The translations under genes and the position numbers were made by a program. Source: Flammulina velutipes (lineage: Eukaryota > Basidiomycota > Agaricomycetes > Agaricales > Physalacriaceae). From it: a DNA stretch of 64,000 bases. Below the pieces are notes generated by a model. The model was not told the origin of the DNA. It was given only the letters and a program-made list of their open reading frames with translations, and ran no database searches. The stretch covers positions 1,116,001 through 1,180,000 of the forward strand of contig CM022372.1 in the NCBI GenBank assembly GCA_011800155.1, given 5' to 3'. Below, piece after piece: positions 32,609-45,214 of this stretch; position 1 is the stretch's first letter; each line of letters starts with the position of its first letter.

Positions 32609-35430
32609 ATGCCAGTCTCCCGTCCAAAGAAAGAGTCTACTTCCTCTACACCTCCTTCGGATGACAAGGAACAGTCTTCCGAAAGCAGTAAAAATAAGAG
32701 AAAGTAGGTGGTCTTTTTTTATCGAATTCCCCGATTTTTCTCCGTTCTCTTGTCAATACCCCACCCCCACAATCCAATACTGTACTTTCACCTTTACTTT
32801 ACGATTTCCAAGGCGGCGCGCTCAGCATGTCCTTTATTTTCTCCTGCAATTCTCCTACAGCTTACTGACCTGCTTTATCATTAGGCGCCAGTCTCAAAGT
32901 TGGTATTTCTCTCATGATCTGGGCGCCTTGTTGATTGAGATTCCTAGGTTGTGATGCATGTCGAGCTCGCAAGGTGCGGTGCGCACGAGAGAATCCCGAT
33001 GATCAGAAGACATCCTGCAAGCATTGCATTACTCTTGGAATTCCTTGCACATACGAATACCAGCCCAAAAAGCGCGGGCCGCCAAATCTGTAGGCAGACA
33101 TCTCCTCGACGCCTCCTCCTCCTTTCGTGGACTAAATAATCATCAGATACCTTCGCCGCTTACACGAGGCGCAGGCCGCTGCAGCATCGCCCCCCGAGGC
33201 GGATTGCTCAGTGTCACCCACGTCGCTGACGAGCCCAATTAGTCCGCCACAGAACATTCTCACACCATCACTATCGGCGCGGAGCCCAACCTCGTTTATG
33301 GACTCACCTCTCCCGCCCCACGTTCCCACTGTACCATCGGTTCCGATACCACCTTCACGATATCCGATTGCAGCAGACACATTCCACCCACACTACTCCA
33401 ACGGTTCCATGTCCTCTTCGTTCCACTCAGAATCCTCGTCCAGCATGCTCGGATCCCCCAAGCCAGACTCTCCCCAACCTCCTGATGTATTCAATCGGAT
33501 GTACAACTGGGGCTACAAGCAGCCTCTTCAACTCCCGCCTCGGGAGGCTATACCCCCACTCAACTACTATTTTCGCCCCCATAGGCTGGAGGACATCGCC
33601 TCAAGGGATACTGTATTCCTCGTCATCGCACTCTTCTTCGATTTTGTCTACCCATTAACGCCCTGTGTGCACAAGCCGTCGTTCATGGCCGATTTACATG
33701 CAAGGCGGGAAGAGCGAGATCCGCTATTCTTCGCTCTGGTAATGTCTACGGTCGCATCGACTTTGGTGCAAGTACCACGTTCGTACCTTCCAATGGAGCG
33801 TCCCGTCGTCCGGAAGCTCGCCCAGGTAAGCATGCATATGTCGACTCTTCATTGGCCCCACACTCAACCCGTCATAGGCATGCTACGAGGCGAGTAGGCA
33901 CATCTCAGTGGCAACATATGACCCTCCCACGTCGATGCACGTCGTTATCCGCTACTTGTATGGTTATTTTCTTCTTGTACCATTCATAGTATCTTAATTT
34001 TTCCCACAGCGATTGCGTTTATCACTTCTGTGAAGGTCACGACGCCACCCAACACGCCGCTTTCGGAGAGGCCGCTCATATCGCGGTGACGCTTCACATG
34101 CACGAAGAGAATTCCTACGAAGGTTTGGACCCCATCGAAGGCGAACTCAGGCGACGTATCTTCTGGTTGCTTTTTGGAGGTGAGTCCAGGGTGATCATCT
34201 ACTCAAGAGCAGGTGACTAAAGTCAAATATTTCTCCAGCCGATAAGTCCATGTCAATCCTCCTTGGACGCCCGATCTGTCTTCGTGACGAGGATTGTACA
34301 GTCCATTTCCCAAAGGAGCTTGATGACGAATAGTGAGTTTAGAGTCTTATGTTACGAGGTTTTTCCTTTTCTCATCACTCCGAATTTTTCCCTTCCTTCT
34401 ACCCTTCTTAGCATTACCCCAAGTGCCTACCTCCCCCAACCGCACGGAAAAACAGCGATCGTCTCCGGTTTGAACTACACATCCCGGATCTTTGCGTTAC
34501 TTGGAGAAATTTTGGTGCGCATGCGAGTCGACAAACGCTCTCCACCGACGGGTCAATTCATCACGGCTCGCCTGGAAGAGGTCCAGTCATTGCATGCTCG
34601 TATCCTTGGGGCTCTCAGCCATGCATCGGACCCGTTACGCCTAAAACCTTCCCACGCAGCCTCCAATATACCCCCCGAGTACGGCGGCGCTGGATTCAGA
34701 CAGGCGACGTTCGCGGAGGTCAAGGACTTCTTCGACAACCCGCATGCTTCCAGGGCCAATGCATTGAATCCTTTCCTGGTTATGCAAGCCAACCTATACG
34801 TTACTCAGGTATGATTCTCCTAGTTTTATCAGTGACAGGACCTGATACTCTAGTGTAGCAACTTGTCCGCTTTGTTATTGAGCAATATCGGGACGAGCTG
34901 ATCGTTTCGCTGCATGGGACAGTTGACGAACAACAAGTGGCAGAGGAACGAGAAGCTGTCGCGCGCGACCTCTTGAGTATTCTTCACAGGTTGGTATTTC
35001 ATTTATTCAGTTAGGAATTGGGCTGACGAGGATGCAGCATCCCTATTCAGTCCATCGCAACCAACGGGCCAAGTCTGGTGAGTTAGGATATGCTATGGGT
35101 TTCGTTCTCTAGTCTTACATAAGTGTAGGTTCACAAAGTTCGTTTCGTTGCATCAACGCTGCTTGATGCAGTACGCAAGGCGGAGATAGCGCCTGCATCT
35201 GCCGCGAGAGCACACGGCTATCTATGTTAGTCTTGCGCTCCTACTTTGTTGTTGGACCGCCATCTGATGGTTGATATTAGGGGACTTCCTCAGCATTTTG
35301 TCTGAGATTGAGCGAAATTATCTGTGAGTTTCCTAACCCCTTTGCCCCACTGAAACTTGCTGAGCGTCCCCCTAGACTTGACGATGACCGTGATGGAACC
35401 TCCAGCGGAGGGGACATGATGATGAGCTGA
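32609..35430 (+). CDS. Zn2Cys6 transcription factor (fungal-specific domain)
   Basis: Thirteen exons: 32609-32703, 32885-32898, 32948-33089, 33147-33825, 33878-33957, 34010-34179, 34239-34332, 34412-34808, 34859-34989, 35038-35077, 35129-35225, 35281-35323 and 35376-35430; 678 residues, all phases consistent. The zinc cluster is CDACRARKVRCARENPDDQK, then CKHCITLGIPC, followed by the basic linker PKKRGPPNLYLRRLHE. A Ser/Pro-rich region (about residues 85-230) and a PF04082-like middle domain (FFDFVYPLTPCVHKPSFMADL, GELRRRIFWLLFG, GRPICLRDEDC) come next. It binds CGG-type sites as a dimer by family. The second exon is 14 nt and the first intron is 181 nt, long for this window. The regulated pathway is not visible. 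Confidence 0.9.
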
Positions 35431-35719
35431 CTCACCGACCTATCATGATATTTAAATGTAACGTGTCATCTATTTTCTGGTATACCCCCCGCTGCTGTAA
35501 CCGAAGGTTGTATGGTCTATCGTGTATCTTTAACCTGTTGTTGTTTTTCAATTTGCTATTCATTATGATGTGTAGTCTTTGCTGTACTGAGTGGCGCTTC
35601 ACTTCGTGGGAAAAGAGTACGTGACGGCGCGTCTGTGACACTTTGATGAAAACGCGTCTTTGTTTACTACATTCATTCTCGCGCCCTCGACGGTCCCGAC
35701 ACGCTGTGAAGCAGAAGCC

Positions 35720-37058
35720 ATGGAATCGACAGAATTTACCGAGGAAGAGCAGAGTCGCTATGACAGACAGATCAGGTTGTGGGGTATCGAAGCTCAACAG
35801 AGGTGAATATAGTTGGCCCTTGCCCGGAGGCTGTAGGCGCATTGCTGCCTTTGGACATAGAGCTTGTATGAAGATGGCTGATTGACGAGATAGGATGCGC
35901 AACGCTACCATACTCGTGGTCCGCTTGCGAGGTACCGCCACGGAGGTCATCAAGAACATAGTCTTGGCTGGAATCGGTAAACTGGTCATTATTGATGATG
36001 AGGACGTCTCCGAAGAGGACCTTGGGGCCGGTTTCTTTTTTCGAGATGAAGACGTAGGTCAGAAGGTGAGAAAATCGCAACTTGCAACTTGCGGAAATTT
36101 CATGGTCATTTTTCGGCAGCGCGTTATTGCTGCAAAGGCTAGAGTAGAGAACCTCAACCCCCTAGTCGCCGTAGAGGCAATATCGGACTTGTCGCTCCTG
36201 GATGAACAATCTATTGAGGCTTCCATTTCCTCGGTGAACCTGGTTTGTGTAACGGACTGGCATCGCGATGGTTTGGTGGGCTTCTCTTTTACTTACGCTT
36301 CAACACGTATCGTGCTCACTACCCAGTTTTGAAGATACTTATAAACCAAGTCTGTCGAAAAAAGAATGTGCCATTCTATTGTGGTGGCACCTATGGTCTT
36401 CTGGGATACATTTTCTGTGACCTACTCAACCATGAGTATATTTCTCCGTGAGGACACACGTCTCTACCTGGAACTCGGCGTCCGCTCACATGGTTGTATA
36501 CCTTTGTAGTGTTCGTTCTACGGGCAAGGTTGTAGCCGCATATTCTCCGCTGGACGATGCACTACGTCATTCATGGGCTACTCTAACGAAGCGGCAGACG
36601 AAGCTCGCAAATCCCACCACTCTTTTTGCCATTCTAGGTGCGTACGACTAGGTGTAATATGGCACCTTTTGATGTGACGTTGAGTAGCTGTGTGGGAATA
36701 CCAGTCGAAACATGCAGGCGCTCTTCCCAGTAGCAGTGATGCAGCTAGCGAGCTTCAAAGTATCGCAGATGCATTCATTGCCAAGGCCGCGGTCAATAAA
36801 CAGGTCCTGACAACTTTGCCACCGGATCTGTCGGAGTAAGTGGGAGATATCAAAGTCAGACCTAACTCACATCGCCCCTCTAGCTCCCTTTCAACTACGG
36901 CGGGCCACGAATTTTCTCCCGTGTGTGCCATAGTCGGTGGTATGCTCGGCCAGGACATATTGAAGTCCCTCGGTGGGCGAGATGCCCCAATAGCCAACTT
37001 CCTGGCTTTCGATGGGAATATTGGAGGAGCGACGGTAGCCCGGATGAACATGTCATAA
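35720..37058 (+). CDS. AOS1: SUMO-activating enzyme subunit AOS1 (SAE1)
   Basis: Seven exons: 35720-35802, 35894-36065, 36120-36270, 36327-36447, 36510-36637, 36688-36835 and 36884-37058, giving 325 residues. It pairs with UBA2 as the E1 that adenylates SUMO in the nucleus. Landmarks are EEEQSRYDRQIRLWGIEAQQRMR, IVLAGIGKLVIIDDEDVSEEDLG, FFFRDEDVGQKR, VPFYCGGTYGLLGY and the C-terminal EFSPVCAIVGGMLGQDILKSL. The glycine-rich loop seen in SAE1 proteins (G-L-K-G-L-G-like) reads RLRGTATEV here. The third intron uses a GTTTGG donor; the nearby GTGGGC donor would break the frame. Confidence 0.88.
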
Positions 37059-39238
37059 TCAGTGATTAAATTACTTGTTCGATTTCGGATCGATTGAGCT
37101 TCTCACTATTTCTCCGTAGTTCTGGAATGCAAAATGTTCATCTTCCTACAATGGGATTAGAGCTCAACTTGTTCAATCGGAGCACGCGGACATGCGGCTC
37201 TTACTCAAGTAAACAAGTTGTGATGTTTTTAATCTGCAGGGTGCGATGTGATTGTATATCAAGGTCAAGTTTTGCAGTTTTACGCCAAGTGTGCTGGTTC
37301 CACCATCCCGAGAGACGTCTACGTACTCCTTCCCCACGGGGATTTGATCATCGACTCGTTGCAGAACAAGTACCGGGCTTGTGAGTTCTAACCGTTCTGC
37401 CCATAAACTCAACGCGTCGCAGAAGAAGCGCACTCCCGTGATGATCTGGGTCGGTGTAATCGCGCGGAGGCTTTCGAAAGATAATCCACGGGGCCATAAT
37501 CTCGAGCGGGTGGCGGCGCGGACATCCGGTGTATACAAGATATCCTGAAGATCAGAAACGCTAAGTTTCGCCGTTCAGATTTAGGATGCGGGGGGCACAT
37601 CTAACCCCGCATTTCGGAGGCAATATACCTTTGAACAAAGACGAGTACGTACGAAAGAAGCGGAGATACCTCGATGGAACATAGTAACTCATCTCTCAAC
37701 GCATGGTCGATCTGTGAAGACGAAAGGGAGCGCCGTTCAGTCGGACTGTGCACAAGACCGTCGATTTTTCAATGCTTATGGAGCAGACCGCTTTAGGAAT
37801 GCGATATGAGGGGATAAGATATGGATTAATCGAGATGGTCGCCATATCTTATCAACGTCTTACACTATCAACTTTCCGGCTCATCTCCCAACTGAAATAT
37901 TAGAGGGGGCTCAGGATTTGTGGCGCAGTGAGTCATTTAACCATAGATAATTTTTGAGAGAGAGCCTACATCCATTTCGGTCCTGGAATTCCTCTAGCAT
38001 CCATGCCACTATTTTTACTTTCCATACGTGACATTACGTGGTAGTAGTAGTAGACGATTCCCTCATCCCGAAGAGAGGACGTGATACATCTGTACCAAAG
38101 GACTAGCATGAGGCCGGGCTCCCCGAGAACGTAGCTCGAGCACATGAATGAGTGAGGATATCAACCAGGAAGAACTACTATGAGGATTCTATGCATTCTT
38201 CTGGGGTACAAAAGTACTGCCCACTCTGGTAGCCTCTTGACGTCGATACACGAGAGCTACATCGAACTATTGCAATAGCGCATGGGTAAAGGGTTAATTT
38301 GGTCGTCAAGTCAATCGTATGGGATCTTGTTGTTGGGTATTGGAGACTAAACGGATTAATGGAGCCCCTACTAGCCGAACCACTTCCATTGTTCGTCGTG
38401 CATTGAGATACAAGAATCCTAGTTGGAATTTGAACGTGTATGGAAGGTTTGGGCGTAGTACGGCAACCGATTGACATTCGTGATACCACTGGGAGCAGCG
38501 TCCAATGTAAGTGCAATTGAAATTAAGCTGATCAGTGGTAGGTCGACAGCGGAAGGAGGGTGCATAGTACTTAGTACCGGGCTGAGAATCAAACACAGGA
38601 CTAGGCAGTCCTAGCTAATGGGTTTCATTTTGGTGATACCTTCGTAGTATAAGCAACGGTAGTCGTATGTTTTGTATAGAATACTCTTCTCAAAGTGTGC
38701 CAATCGGAGCACTGGCCGGAGAAATACACTTCCATAGTAGAAGCAAAGGTGGCACATAATATGGGCTGTGTGTCTCTCAAGACGTTGAGGGTAGTAGTGC
38801 AAGATATCAAAGAAGAGGGACTTGACAAGACGCCACCGCAATGCTAAACTTGAGCGGTTTATGCCACGCCATATTGGCTGTGACTCAAAGGTATTCAACT
38901 TTCTATTGAGCCGGTGAATGTCTACCATATCGGCCCCCATCTCTTACAACCAAAGGTAGCAGTACCGAACTCATGTATCGTGGCGAAGAGGAAGCATGGG
39001 CGTGAGAACCTTTACTCGTTGATCTGAATGACGTACATTACATGCTTTATGTAATTCTCAATATTGATTTCGTTCGAACGCAACCACTTACTTACTTTCG
39101 ACAACTCTCGACCTTTGTTGTTCTTGTCGTCGTTGCTGCTGCGCCTGTCGCCGCCTTCCTTACCTTGTTGTTGACCAACGTTGCGCTCGTTTTCTTTTTC
39201 TCTTTTCGTCGTGTGCTTCACTTGACCCTCGGTCACGC
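37059..39238. other. Long intergenic region
   Basis: A 2.2-kb stretch. A minus-strand open frame at 37173-37538 reads partly like protein (e.g. IITGVRFFCDALSLWAERLE), but no start, splice partner or family could be assigned. A perfect 12-bp inverted repeat lies at 37813-37824 and 37842-37853. The last 200 bp are the pyrimidine-rich leader of the phospholipase D gene. No other structure was supported. Confidence 0.4.
37813..37853. repeat. Perfect 12-bp inverted repeat (hairpin)
   Basis: GATAAGATATGG at 37813-37824 and its exact reverse complement CCATATCTTATC at 37842-37853 enclose a 17-nt loop. Each arm carries a GATA motif. It could be a hairpin or a pair of GATA-factor sites. Confidence 0.6.
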
Positions 39239-42200
39239 ATGCCTAATCTTGCTGACTTTGTCAGTGAGGTGGTACATCACGGCAAAGATGAAGGCCCTCC
39301 AGCGAGTGGCTCAGCTACCCCGAATACTGCCTCCAGCTCGGCGAATGTCACGCCGCGCATACCGAGCCAGGATCTACCCCGCGGCCAACGTGTCGCTCAT
39401 TTCCAATCTCCACCTACAACGCCTTCAATGAGGACCGGCCCTCCACGAACCCTTTCATATTCCTATTCTACGCCAAACTCTCCCGTCGGTTCTCGGAGCA
39501 ACTCAAAGCACGAGAACGGGGATGGGACTGCCGACGCAACCGAACACGGAGAATTTCCATTCAACATGGTTCCCGATTCCTTTCGCGATGCTCTACAGGT
39601 GCGGAATGGCTCTGACCGCAAGGGAAAGAAGAAGGACAGGGAAAGCAAAATCTTGGATGAAAGTTGGAACCCGTTGAAATGGTTTCACGAATCTCCGAAG
39701 GATGAAAAGGACGGTTTCAACTTTGACGAGAATCCCAGTGCCCCCCGTTCGACAGCTCATACCATGGAGGATGGAGAATCAGTCTCCAGGCTACCTCTAT
39801 CTGGCCTTAGGCGCGCGTCATCCGTACCGCCTTCGCTGACAGATCGGAAAACAACTACAGCGAAATGGGGTCGATTACGCGCTCTTATTCCCAACGTTGC
39901 TCCACAATCGTCGCGAAGCCCAGTCACCCCTGGACAGTCGGCCGTCGCTGGCCATAGCGTCAACATTACCGATGAACTCATTACTGGTGGTCTTTCTACT
40001 CTCATGCTTCGACTGTGGTTCGAGCGTGATGAAAGCGATCAGAGGCGCATACCGGTCCTCTTCCATCGCCTTCGAATCCGCATCAGCGATAGCTTGCATC
40101 CTCTTCACGGTCACAAGTCTGTATTTCGGATAGAATGCGAGTATGCTAACGGTGCAGCTCGCTGGGTTATCTATCGAGAACTGAAGGATTTTATCTCCTT
40201 GCACTACCACTATAGTGTCTCCAATGCGTATAGGCGCAACGTCGAGAATATGCCAGAATTTCCGAAAACCAGTAAGACGCGTAGTTTCCGTCTATTGCCC
40301 TGCTCATTGTTTGTTAGGTCTGCCGTACTTCAAATTCCTTCAAAAGGAAGGAAAAGAGAAGGGCAAGCAAGTCGCTCATGCAGAATTCGCCCGCTTGCAA
40401 CGGGAAGCGTTAGAAAACTACATCGTTAATCTCATCCGCGCTGTGGTGAGTAATGTATGGCTATAAGATCGAGCTTTTCTGACATAGAATAGATGTTTCA
40501 CCCAGCAACAAACCGGCTTGCTGGCTTCTTGGAAATCAGTGCACTCTCCATATATCTATCACAATCGGGAGGCTCGCAATGGAAAGCCGGCTACCTTAGA
40601 ATTGAGTCCGCCGACAACAAAAAAGGTGGTGGATTCGGTCGCAAAGGTCTGGGCTGGAAAGAGAAGAGAGAGTTACGATGGTGTGCAGTGCGAGAAAGTT
40701 ATCTCGTGGCTCTTCAAGAACCCGGAGAGGTGCGCATCAACACACTTGTCCACCGCCACCGTCTAACATCCATCTCCTAGTTGACCGTGTGGGATGTCTT
40801 CATGCTTGACTCTGACTTCCGAATCGAACGACCAAAACGTTACTACCGCCAAGGTCTTAGCTTTTTGCATCCTGACATGATTGCCCACCATGAACACGAC
40901 ACACATCCCAATGATTACGACGGAGATCAGAAATCCATCATGGGCTCAATCAAAGGCAAATTATCCAAGGCATTGAACTTCAGGAGAAGTGAGGATTCTC
41001 GACCTAATCCCGAGGGAATGCCACATATTCCGCGAGCATCCAGCGTACCTGGCTCTTCGTCTTCTTCGATTTCTTCTCGTGCGCCTACGCCTTTGCTTGA
41101 CCCGTCTACGAACGCGAATCCACTGTCTGGCCCCAATGAACATCATGATGTGTCTGAGGATGGCGAGAAATGGGAGAACAAGAAGAAGGGACGCACAGAC
41201 CGAGAGGTCTCAAAGCACACCTTCTATATCTCGAACTCCCAGATGAGGTTGAAGTTGATTGCTCGCAACGAGGTTTGTCCTTTTGTTTTCATCTTGTTTG
41301 GGAAGTTATACTGACAACTCTCAAATGAATAGAGACAAATGCTTCAATGGATCACAGCTCTCGAAAGAGTGGCAGCATCATCTCATTATACTGGCGGAAA
41401 CCGTTTTGACAGCTTCGCCCCCATCCGTCTTAACGTTGCAGCGCAGTGGCTTGTAGATGGCGTATGTTCTCCACTTTCTGTTCTGGATCCTTATTTATGA
41501 CTCTTCTACTAGCGGGACTACTTTTGGAATCTATCTCGCGCAATCTTGTTAGCGAGAGAAACCATCTACATCCATGATTGGTGGTTATCTCCTGGTACTT
41601 GATGTTTCTATCTAGGGAAACTGATACTTACGTTGCCTCAGAATTGCAGCTACGGCGGCCTGACAAGGATCGCTATCGACTGGACAATCTTCTCGAGCGA
41701 AAGGCAAAAGAAGGCGTGAAAATCTTCATCATAGTCTAGTAAGCCCTTGATCCAAATCTCCTCCTGGCTCCTTTCTCACACGTATCTGTCTATAGCAAAG
41801 AAGTCTCCAGCCGAACGACGCCAACAGACAGCAAGTATGCCCGTCTATCTCGCTTTTGAACGCATTTTTGATTCCTTCGATAGCTATACCAAACAGCGAA
41901 TGATGTCGCTACACCCTAATATCCTTGTTCAGAGGTCGCCCTCCCATTTCCAGACGGGTACATTCTACTGGGCACATGTAAGAACATTAGATTCACTTCC
42001 AGACGACGCAGCTCACTTCCCAATGCTCAGCATGAAAAGCTTTGTGTCATTGATCAAGCTATCGCTTTCATGGGCGGCGTCGATTTATGTTTTGGGCGGT
42101 GAGTAGGACCACTACATTTGCTATTTTTCAGCCGACTGAACGGTCACGTAGTTGGGATACGCCCCAGCATGTCATCACTGACGATGCGGAGGATACTGGT

Positions 42201-45054
42201 GCATCGGAAATTTGGCCTGGTAAAGACTACAGCAATGCACGAGTCCTGGATTTCCATACACTCAGCAAACCTGATGAGGATATGTATGACCGCACCAAGG
42301 TACCAAGAATGCCATGGCATGACGTGGGAATGCAGGTCGTAGGCCAGCCGGCGCGCGACCTTGCTCGTCACTTCGTACAGAGGCAAGTAACACAATAAGC
42401 CCACCAATGCGATTTCCTGATGGTTTTCTAGGTGGAACTACCTTCTACGCATTAAGGTAGGCGCAATACCGTATATTGGGATAAGTTCCTCATTGTGGCA
42501 TAGCATCACAGTAGAGCCATGCCGTTCCTTATACCTCCCCCGGACTTCCGCCCAGACGAGCTGACGGAACTGGGTTTGACTGGAACATGCGAATTGCAGA
42601 TCTGTCGTTCAGCGGGACCATGGTCACTTGGAACTCCGGATAGGATCGAGCATTCAATTCAGAATGCATATCTCAAAGGTTCGTTCGTTCTCTTTCATAC
42701 TTCCTAATGGCGACTCATAGGACGCTACAGCTATACAAATGTCGGAGCATTTCGTGTATATCGAAAATCAATTCTTCATCACTTCGTAAGTAATGACAAT
42801 GGATTTGCTTCCTCGATTAACTCTCTGGTATAGGACAACAGTGAACGATGTCAAAATCGAGAACAAGATCGGTGATGCCCTAGTGCATCGGATTATCCGC
42901 GCGCACCGTGACGAGACCCCATGGAAGTGCTGCATTGTCATCCCCCTTCTTCCCGGGTTCACATTCCCGGTGGATCATAGCGAAGGCAGCTCTGTGAGTC
43001 CTGGATTGTCTCGTTTAGGTCATCTAACACTCAATATTACAAGATCCGTATCATTCTTGAATGTCAGAATCGGACAATAGGACGAGGCCCAAATTCCATT
43101 TTCTCTCGACTCCGGAAGGAAGGAATAGATGTGAGAGAGAATGCGATGATATGAGCCGTGCGACTTAACAAACCTTGTAGCCTGACGACTATATTTCGGT
43201 CTTTTCTCTGCGGAACTGGGGCAAGCTTCGAGATGTTTTGACGACTGAACAAGTAGGCCGTCCAAACCTGCTCGACTACTGAAACTTAACCACGATAGGT
43301 CTACATTCATGGCAAAGTTTGCATCGTGGATGACCGCCTGGCTATCATTGGAAGTGCGAACATTAACGAACGATCCCAGAAAGGTGATCGTGACTCTGAG
43401 CTCGCGGCAGTTATTCGGGACACAGATATGATTGATAGGTCAGGCATCCGGGATAGAATAACGAGACGCGAGGCTGAAATATTGATAGTACTATGGCTGG
43501 CAAGCCCTTCAAAGTCGGGCGGTTTGCGCACACTCTTAGGGTTCGCCTTATGAGGGAGCATGCAGGCATCGATGTTGATGCCATTAACGAGGACGACCTC
43601 ATGGCGAACGCACCGACGAAACCTGAGCACCAAGCGGAAGAAGAAGTTTTGGATCCTGGGGCCGACCAGGAGCGTGCTGGTGTTACCCACGCTGGTGAGG
43701 CAGCTGTAACTGCTTTGGCCCGTACTGGAATGGAAGGTATTGGACAAGGCGAGTCAGGATTCTTCCCTCAACAGCTCTGACTAACTTGTTCCATAGTCGC
43801 TCGTGGAGTAGGGAAAGCAGCTTCCAGGGCCAAGGCAAATATACTGCACACGGATCCTAACCCAGACCCTACCGAGAGACCCAACGAAGACGTCATTGAC
43901 GAAGAACGGAAGATGTACAACCGCGAAGGGCACAAGGTACCAGGATTTGCCGACTCTATGGTTCCTACTCTGGAGGAGAAACTAATTCTCGAGCAACACG
44001 CCGACGATCTGGAACCTGAAAAGAGTCAAGAGGCTGTCCACGACCAAGATAGGCACGGTGTTGCTCCCAATCAAGCTCGTGCGGGTAACGGCGAATTGTT
44101 TGGCGCGCGCGCGGACGCCTCGAAGTCGCCCAGGTCTGACGAGCAGCCTCCCCATGCACGGTCCGGAGTCAATGATGCTGACGACGAGGAGAGTGCTGCG
44201 CCAAGAGCTCGTTCCACACTTCGGAAGCACCTCACAAGCAAACTGGGAAACAAACCTTGGACCATTCCGACTTCTCGCCCTCAGTTCGACAAGGATTCAT
44301 TTGAAGATCCGATCGTCGACACTTTCTGGAAAGACATCTGGGTGGCATGCTCCGTTCACAATGTGTGTGGTTAAAATTTATGTTTCTACAAGTTTGCTGA
44401 CGACGATACAGACGGAGATTTATCGTAAAGTGTTCCACTCTATCCCCGATGATACGGTCACGACGTGGAAACAATACAAGGAGTTCGTGCTGCACCACGA
44501 AAGGCTCAGTAAGCCTGTAAGTGATTCCTCTCCGCTTGCACTGTTATACCTGATGTTGGAATAGCCGCGGGATTCAGCTACTCCAGAGGCAGTAGGACGC
44601 GTCCCTTCCGAGACCACGGATGACAAAGTGCCTGCTGATTCCCAGTCCACCGATGCAAATGGGCATAGTATACATTCTAGTGATACACCACAGCGCCGGG
44701 AGGAGTCTGTCGTCGACGACGGGGACATCGCCAGTACTCCGGAGCCAGCTCGCTCCCGTAGCCGCGTTGCTAATAGCAATAGTAAAAGCACTGAAGCATT
44801 CACGAAGGCTGAGCGAGACGAGATGGAAAGACTGCTTGGGGAGCTGTGTGGTCATTTGGGTGAGTTTGAATTTCTACGTGACGAGTGCAAAATTTCATCC
44901 TTCTCTCAGTTGTTTATCCTACTCGATTCTTGGAGGGCGAAGATGTCGCCAACAACTTTTTATTCAACGCTGACAGGTAAGCTCTAACATAACATGGCCA
45001 CGCTCAGGAAACTCACAATGCGTTAGAATGATGCCGATGCCGATTTACGACTAA
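39239..45054 (+). CDS. SPO14: Phospholipase D (PX-PH-HKD type, SPO14/PLD1)
   Basis: This is a long gene with about 23 introns from the ATG at 39239 ([15 protein letters not shown]) to the TAA at 45052-45054. After a disordered Ser/Pro-rich N-terminus come a PX-like domain (about 40000-40440), a PH-like domain with a long insert (about 40490-41400) and two catalytic HKD motifs: HEKLCVID (42031-42054, just after an intron) and HGKVCIVD with GSANINERS (43308-43365). A long acidic C-terminal region ends [13 protein letters not shown] then MMPMPIYD, the usual PLD1 end. It hydrolyses phosphatidylcholine to phosphatidic acid at membranes. One intron (42383-42431) has a GC donor in AG|GCAAGT, needed to keep [13 protein letters not shown]. 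The order of exons was checked for frame through all motifs. Confidence 0.9.
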
Positions 45055-45214
45055 TCGACCTTCTGACTCACGTCCTTACTTAACCTCTCGAATTAATGCA
45101 TACAATTTACGCAGCTGTATTAGTTACTGAAGAACCGTTGGATACCCTGGGCATATCGTTTACATGGAGGTGGCCATAATCGAATTATATTGATACAAGT
45201 CCAATCTAGTGTTC

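Noticed and set aside
38611..38940. 109-codon minus-strand frame
   Set aside because: No splice partners, motifs or codon pattern like the neighbours; treated as chance.
39042..39238. Hydrophobic frame with many Val/Leu upstream of phospholipase D
   Set aside because: It is the translated pyrimidine-rich leader; the phospholipase start at 39239 is in another frame.
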